In this document: positions 60,501 through 64,000 of the stretch, in pieces
Layout of the letters: the number at the start of each line of letters is the position of its first letter
How positions within the stretch are numbered: position 1 is the first letter of the stretch
NCBI GenBank assembly: GCA_021613375.1
Contig: CM038708.1
Span: 25,791,518-25,855,517 of the forward strand
Source: Megaleporinus macrocephalus
Lineage: Eukaryota; Chordata; Actinopteri; Characiformes; Anostomidae
Length of the DNA: 64,000 bases
Direction of reading: 5' to 3'
Program-made: the position numbers and the translations under genes
The notes under the pieces: generated by a model
Database searches by the model: none
The model's input: only the letters and a program-made list of their open reading frames with translations
Told to the model about the DNA's origin: nothing

Positions 60501-61196
60501 ATTATCTTCCCTCTCCAAGTAGTAATATATGTTCCTGATACGCACACTTTCCCAGATATTTCTATACTTTTCTTTGCAAATACTTTTACTTGCAAGTCAT
60601 ACCTGTGTAATGTGTTATGCGTGAGACATACATGAGAAATACTCATCTTTATCTCATACGAGACATGCTCATCATGTGGGCATGTGTTAAGCCTACAGCA
60701 GCCTGTGTCTTTACATTTAAATGCTGATCTAGTCCACAAAGCGAATAAACTCTGTTCTGTTTTTGATTTGCTGCTTGCTGCTTAAAACCCATTTGGCAGT
60801 GAAGAAAGTGGAATGGGTCAAAAAGATTCATGGCCCGTGTACTTCTGACTGTAAAACAAACTGAACACAAACTAAACTGTGCAAATAGTCAAAAAACAAT
60901 TCTCAGTGTCACTGCAATCAATTATTAATTCAGTCAAATGTAATAATAATAAACAATATATTAAGAATGTTATTTGCCACCTAAAAGCCCCTGGCTGGCA
61001 GATTCATTATACCTATTTTTAACTATTAACAATTCCAGTATAAATATAAAACCCATTTTTTTTGCACAAATATGCTGCAAACCGATAATTCAGCTTAATA
61101 CATTTTACATAATTCAACCGTTTGTGCCGCACAGCTGTTTCTTACCTTCTCACTCCATGCCCACAGTCCTATGCCCAGGAAGGCCACCCCCAGTAA
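48451..61196 (-). CDS. tspan5: tspan5 (TspanC8 tetraspanin), seven 3' coding exons
   Basis: Tetraspanin-5 is a four-pass membrane protein of the TspanC8 group. These bind ADAM10, promote its exit from the ER and steer its cleavage of substrates such as Notch and cadherins. In order of translation the exons are 61146-61196, 56972-57118, 55259-55429, 51648-51773, 49450-49497, 48649-48765 and 48451-48516, all phase 0, giving 241 residues plus stop. That equals human residues 28-268. The large loop has all eight cysteines of the group: C153, C154 (CCG), C170, C180, C186, C187, C200 and C221. TM2 with GCIGALREN and the C-terminus [10 protein letters not shown] fit TSPAN5 rather than TSPAN17 or TSPAN14. 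The first exon (N-terminal 27 residues) and the promoter are beyond 64000. Teleosts can have two tspan5 copies; which one this is cannot be told. Confidence 0.96.
48649..48765 (-). CDS. tspan5: tspan5 exon encoding residues 209-247 (loop end, TM4)
   Basis: The 117-bp exon encodes [20 protein letters not shown], then [19 protein letters not shown]. It follows TTTCTTTAG and ends CAG|GTGAGG. The first ten residues differ from human (EVDQQIVIYT); the rest is nearly identical. C221 is the last loop cysteine. Confidence 0.94.
48766..49449 (-). other. tspan5: tspan5 intron between residues 208 and 209
   Basis: Contains a TATAA pentamer run (about 48822-48850). Nothing else recognised. Confidence 0.8.
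49450..49497 (-). CDS. tspan5: tspan5 48-bp microexon, residues 193-208
   Basis: The exon encodes [16 protein letters not shown], between TTTTTCAG and TCG|GTGCGT. It supplies loop cysteine C200. It is too short for simple ORF finding and was placed by frame and by agreement with the human [16 protein letters not shown]. Confidence 0.93.
49498..51647 (-). other. tspan5: tspan5 intron between residues 192 and 193
   Basis: AT-rich. 50750-51440 is full of degenerate TATGCATA/TACATATA words (for example GTATGCATAC at 51002-51011). No exon or known element recognised. Confidence 0.7.
51648..51773 (-). CDS. tspan5: tspan5 exon encoding residues 151-192 (CCG motif of large loop)
   Basis: The 126-bp exon encodes [20 protein letters not shown], then [18 protein letters not shown] and KDPA. 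It carries six of the eight loop cysteines and the NCT glycosylation site. Acceptor TTCTGTACAG, donor GCG|GTAAG. Confidence 0.96.
51774..55258 (-). other. tspan5: tspan5 intron between residues 150 and 151
   Basis: Contains a pyrimidine-rich minisatellite-like region (52690-53130). 54470-54492 is G-rich. No exon recognised. Confidence 0.75.
52690..53130. repeat. Pyrimidine-rich degenerate tandem repeat (TCTG/TCTC)
   Basis: The phrase TCATATCTGTCTGTCTG followed by CT runs and a CCCC block recurs about every 60-90 bp (near 52706, 52781, 52907, 53028 and 53083). Open frames on both strands are low-complexity artefacts. Confidence 0.85.
55259..55429 (-). CDS. tspan5: tspan5 exon encoding residues 94-150 (TM3, start of large loop)
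   Basis: The 171-bp exon encodes [20 protein letters not shown], then [18 protein letters not shown] and [19 protein letters not shown]. The glutamate in FFLELTAG is the usual polar TM3 residue. Acceptor TTTCCTCTAG, donor TAT|GTAAGA. Confidence 0.96.
55905..56060. repeat. Second copy of the 41332-41560 MITE family (partial)
   Basis: GATTAAAATGTGCAGAAGCA, then TGTTCTCTGTAGAGGATGAT, matches 41477-41513, and TTTGCATATATCTGTATA resembles its terminal repeat. The left end is not clear. Confidence 0.5.
56175..56270. repeat. Tandem repeat: 8 units of 12 bp (GGCTGGGACTGA)
   Basis: Eight perfect units. One unit-like copy (GGCTGGGACTGT) precedes the second LINE end at about 56568-56579, so the array is an expansion at the same point of a duplicated segment. 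Confidence 0.95.
56271..56967 (+). mobile_element. Two tandem LINE 3' ends (L2/Rex-like)
   Basis: Segments beginning GGTCAGTATTCGCTAGTACT (56271) and GGTCAGTATACGCCAGTACT (56580) are about 85-90% alike over some 270 bp. Both encode the reverse transcriptase C-terminus [15 protein letters not shown], a phrase typical of fish L2/Rex-type LINEs. The second continues to CCCCACTGTGGGACTAATAA, then AGAATTC and the tail TTTTATTTTATCTCATCTTA, ending at 56967. It is antisense to tspan5. Confidence 0.75.
56972..57118 (-). CDS. tspan5: tspan5 exon encoding residues 45-93 (small loop, TM2)
   Basis: The 147-bp exon encodes [20 protein letters not shown], then [18 protein letters not shown] and [11 protein letters not shown]. 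It seems identical to the human peptide. NIS is a possible N-glycosylation site; GCIGALREN is the conserved inner TM2 border. The donor ATTT|GTAAGTAAG is immediately followed in the intron by the tail of a LINE. Confidence 0.96.
57119..61145 (-). other. tspan5: tspan5 intron between residues 44 and 45
   Basis: Holds a Tc1-like relic (58567-59068), a CpG-rich patch (59570-59770) with an unexplained antisense ORF, and Tc1-type terminal phrases at 59140-59165 and 60131-60155. Confidence 0.7.
58567..59068 (+). mobile_element. Tc1/mariner-like relic with transposase C-terminus
   Basis: CACATTATTATGACC on the left and GGTCATATTAATGTG on the right are inverted. From about 58851 the frame reads [20 protein letters not shown], then [18 protein letters not shown], ending at TAG. 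This is the DDE-family C-terminal motif SPDLNPIEHLWD. Upstream frames are broken, so it is a pseudogene. Confidence 0.75.
61146..61196 (-). CDS. tspan5: tspan5 exon encoding residues 28-44 (end of TM1)
   Basis: The 51-bp exon, flanked by TTTTGCAG and GAAG|GTAAG on the minus strand, encodes [17 protein letters not shown]. Human has [17 protein letters not shown]. It is the outer half of TM1 and the start of the small loop. Confidence 0.93.
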
Positions 61197-61567
61197 CTGC
61201 AAAACAGAACCCAGGGTCAGTTATTCAACACTTTGTTCTACTGTTCACCAGTGAGCAAAGATTTCACCCTGACAACTTTCATTTTCCTGCAGCTAAAAGT
61301 TTGCATCACAGTCGAATAACCTTTCCCCTTCAGTCCAAAAGAATTCATCAGAATGACAGAAATAAGACCAGAGGTCAACAAGTGGGAGGGCGTGCTCAAT
61401 CACTGTGAGCCAACGCAAGAACTGGGTTTGTGTACAGGCATTACGACACACTGATTTTTATCTCAACACACAAAAATGTTACCAGACATAACTCCTGGGA
61501 GTTATCATCAATTGGTCAACCATGTACATCCTTGTAAAATCCATCATTAGATGTGCAGAGGGCTTTT

Positions 61568-61570
<3 letters not shown>

Positions 61571-61619
<49 letters not shown>
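61571..61619. repeat. (AT)n microsatellite
   Basis: About 24 AT units. Confidence 0.95.
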
Positions 61620-61625
<6 letters not shown>

Positions 61626-63517
61626 TTATAGTCTGAGATCATGAGATGTTTCTGTTATCAGTTTAAACTGTCAGTCTAGGAAAGTCTAAAGCAAAATGCA
61701 TCAAAATTAAATGTGTACACTGTTAGTTTAGTACCATTAAACACAGTTTACCATCATTTTAAAAGATACAATTTCAGCTTCTTTATAAGCTTTAAATGTA
61801 ATGACTTTTGCCAAGCTCTATTTTTTTACATACCATAAATGTAACCACTGTATCAATGACCAGTAACTGGTTAACATTTAAGAAAAAAAGCTTTTTCTTT
61901 TTTTCAAAACCAGACCAGATGTTGGTACAGACATTACCTGCAGAGTAAACCCCTGATGGCACAATAACTTTACTCCTCTTTGGATAATTAATATAAGTCT
62001 GGGCCGTATTCATAAAAATGTGAACAAAGAAAACTTTTCTGTGGAGTCTAGTTCCAACTACAGTTTGTTACACCTGCTCCACCTAACAAACATTATTAAA
62101 AGTCCACGCCTGGACATATTTGTGTTGGATAAGCATGTAAATTGCAGTTTGAAACAAAACTCTGCAGGAAAGTAGATCTGCAGGTGGAGAGCTGGTGACC
62201 ACTGTCTTAGACTGTATGACTGCCTCTGCTACTCCCGACCATATACATCTCTTCAAATTCAAATTTAAATGCTGATCAATTGCTCCACAGACAGTGCTTC
62301 TACTGAAATGATGCTGAAACTGGTCATGGTCAAACCTTGTGTGTTGGTTGTTTGGTCAAACTGATGGTATATCAGATGTCATTACATTCTGATTACCTCT
62401 TGAAAAATGAAGAAATAAATGAAGAAATAATGTTCTTAAATATTTTCTCAATCTTACGTAGCCTCATGCTGGCTCAGTTATTTTCCAATGCTTATTTCTT
62501 CCCATTGGCTATTCTTTATTCCATCACTTCTGGTTCTTCTGAACATTTGTTTTTTACCCTGATATTTCTCTGCTTATAACTCAATAACCATTTAATTCAA
62601 TACATGTATTATTGAACACAATTTAATAAAATGTGTCTTACATCATTTATGATAAGACATAAAATGTAACATGACTGGCTACAAGATCCAAAACATACAG
62701 GATTTTTTTAACTGCATTGAGAAATATTCTAATAAAACCTTTTAGCTTGAGAGAGCTTTGATTATTTCTAATAGAGAACCACTGTGACCAGCAGAGTGGC
62801 TTTTGCTAGGGTAACCCAACAGCATGCACCCTTGAACAACGACAATGCTTCAGTGCTGGCAGCGTGATGACTTCTACATACCATGCCACTTGTAATCTGA
62901 TGCTGTTAGGAGGGTTACGCCCGGGGCCAGCATGGTGCTGTTTTGTCAGTTCCTGATTGCCATTTCAGATGTTCACTTATTCTACTGTGTAGAAGAACTG
63001 TACTGGTATTCTAACTGAACATGACAGTTTCTGCAGCTCCCAGTGGTGTCAGAGTGCACTGAGCTGAGCTGTGCGTTAAGATGTCTTATGAAACCAGGCA
63101 CTTATTCAGAAGAAGAGCTGAGATTCAAATAGCAGTGGATGAATTATCTTACACTGACAGCTTATTTTTTCTTTCATAAGCTCTGAGAGCACTGTATGAA
63201 TGTAAACTCTTCTGTTACACTCTCTCCTCACTAATATACTTGGGACTCATGTGTTTACTCTATTAGGAATAACAAATGTCAATTGATTCTGCATGCTTGT
63301 GGTACCCCTAAAATATTATGTAGCAGGGATCTTTGGAGCGATGCCATGGAACAGCTGTTCAAATCTGAACCTTGATGACAGTAACTACTGAATTTTTAAA
63401 TTAATTAATTTATTTATAAAGAATTTAGAACCATTCACGCTTGCACACAGAATAATTTCTGTGAAGTGAAACACCCACATACATACACCTTTGCTCAGAG
63501 GAGTGGGAGGCACTATG

Positions 63518-63632
63518 CACAGCAGCAGCTGGAGGTTAGGTGCCTTGCTCAAGGGCACTTCATACGAGTTGGATTGAACCAACAACCTTTCAGTCACAAG
63601 GCTGGTTCCTTAACCTTCAGCCCCCAATTGCC
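63518..63632 (-). repeat. tRNA-like repeat fragment on the minus strand
   Basis: GTGCCTTGCTCAAGGGCACT, then GGATTGAACCAACAACCTTT and CTTAACCTTCAG, is a frequent teleost repeat phrase. Its complement contains GGTTCAATCC, a tRNA B-box-like word, so it may be a SINE relic. Confidence 0.45.
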
Positions 63633-64000
63633 TCATGAATGACAGTTAACTGAAATGTTGATTGAACTAATTGGCCGACTAGTTATACCTACAGTCTTTC
63701 TGGATTTTAGGTATAACTCTAGTCAGCCAATCAGTTAAATCAACATGGTACAGGTTTGAAGAACATTGTTGCCACAGCATTTATTCCCCCTTAATAAACC
63801 TTTTAATGTATGTTTTTGTGAGCAGTGGTTCCCAACCTGGTCCTGTCAGACAGTCCAGTTCTGGAAATACTAGAAAAGAACCTAAATCTGGGGGTCCCTG
63901 AGGATGAGTTTGAGAACTATTTTGAGATAAACATTTATGTAAATGAGATGTGTGAGTGAGAACTTTGAAAGAAGCTTCACATGATGAATGTTCTAAGAAG

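Larger units (their letters stand above)
61197..64000 (-). other. tspan5: tspan5 intron towards exon 1 (open at window end)
   Basis: No exon matching the tspan5 N-terminus (..CCIKYFIFGFNVIFW) was seen. It contains an AT microsatellite (61571-61619) and a SINE-like repeat near 63518-63632. 62000-63400 shows nothing recognisable. Confidence 0.75.

Overview
The window is vertebrate nuclear DNA, almost certainly from a teleost fish. Two intron-rich, highly conserved animal genes lie tail to tail in a background of Tc1/mariner and hAT relics, tRNA-like SINEs, LINE tails, palindromic MITE-like elements and long microsatellites. The style of the repeats suggests an otophysan such as a characiform, but that is only an impression. 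I see no bacterial, phage or plasmid features, no CRISPR array and no operon.

Gene 1 (+ strand, 12327-34295) is rap1gds1, encoding SmgGDS, an armadillo-repeat chaperone and exchange factor for small GTPases. Eleven coding exons with matching phases cover codons 121 to 607 of the human numbering, up to a stop at 34293-34295. The first exons and the promoter lie left of the window. The first exon here (147 bp) corresponds to the cassette that separates the SmgGDS-607 and SmgGDS-558 isoforms. A 3' UTR of unknown length follows, probably ending before about 36.5 kb.

Gene 2 (- strand, 48451-61196) is tspan5, a TspanC8 tetraspanin that handles the metalloprotease ADAM10. Seven coding exons, all phase 0, cover residues 28-268. 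The first coding exon (27 residues) and the promoter lie right of 64000. The convergent rap1gds1/tspan5 order is, as I recall, the same as in human 4q23.

Region by region. 1-12326 is a rap1gds1 intron. It holds a decayed Tc1 element and a hAT element (6881-10466) with an 8-bp target duplication. Inside the hAT is a second inverted-repeat element, and inside that is a minisatellite of 51 units of exactly 41 bp. 12327-34295 is exons and introns with AT, GATA, GA and TC arrays; one TC array forms the acceptor tract of the last exon. 34296-48450 is the 3' UTR plus intergenic DNA with a foldback element, MITEs and a 24-bp minisatellite. 48451-61196 is tspan5, where a LINE tail abuts one splice donor. 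61197-64000 is the tspan5 intron towards exon 1.

The two proteins are not known to share a pathway; their adjacency is old synteny. I found no convincing new protein-coding system. The most interesting material is the nested transposon/minisatellite, the repeat-derived sequence at splice sites and possibly at a poly(A) signal, and a strong intronic G-quadruplex motif. All comparisons to human proteins are from memory; no search was run.
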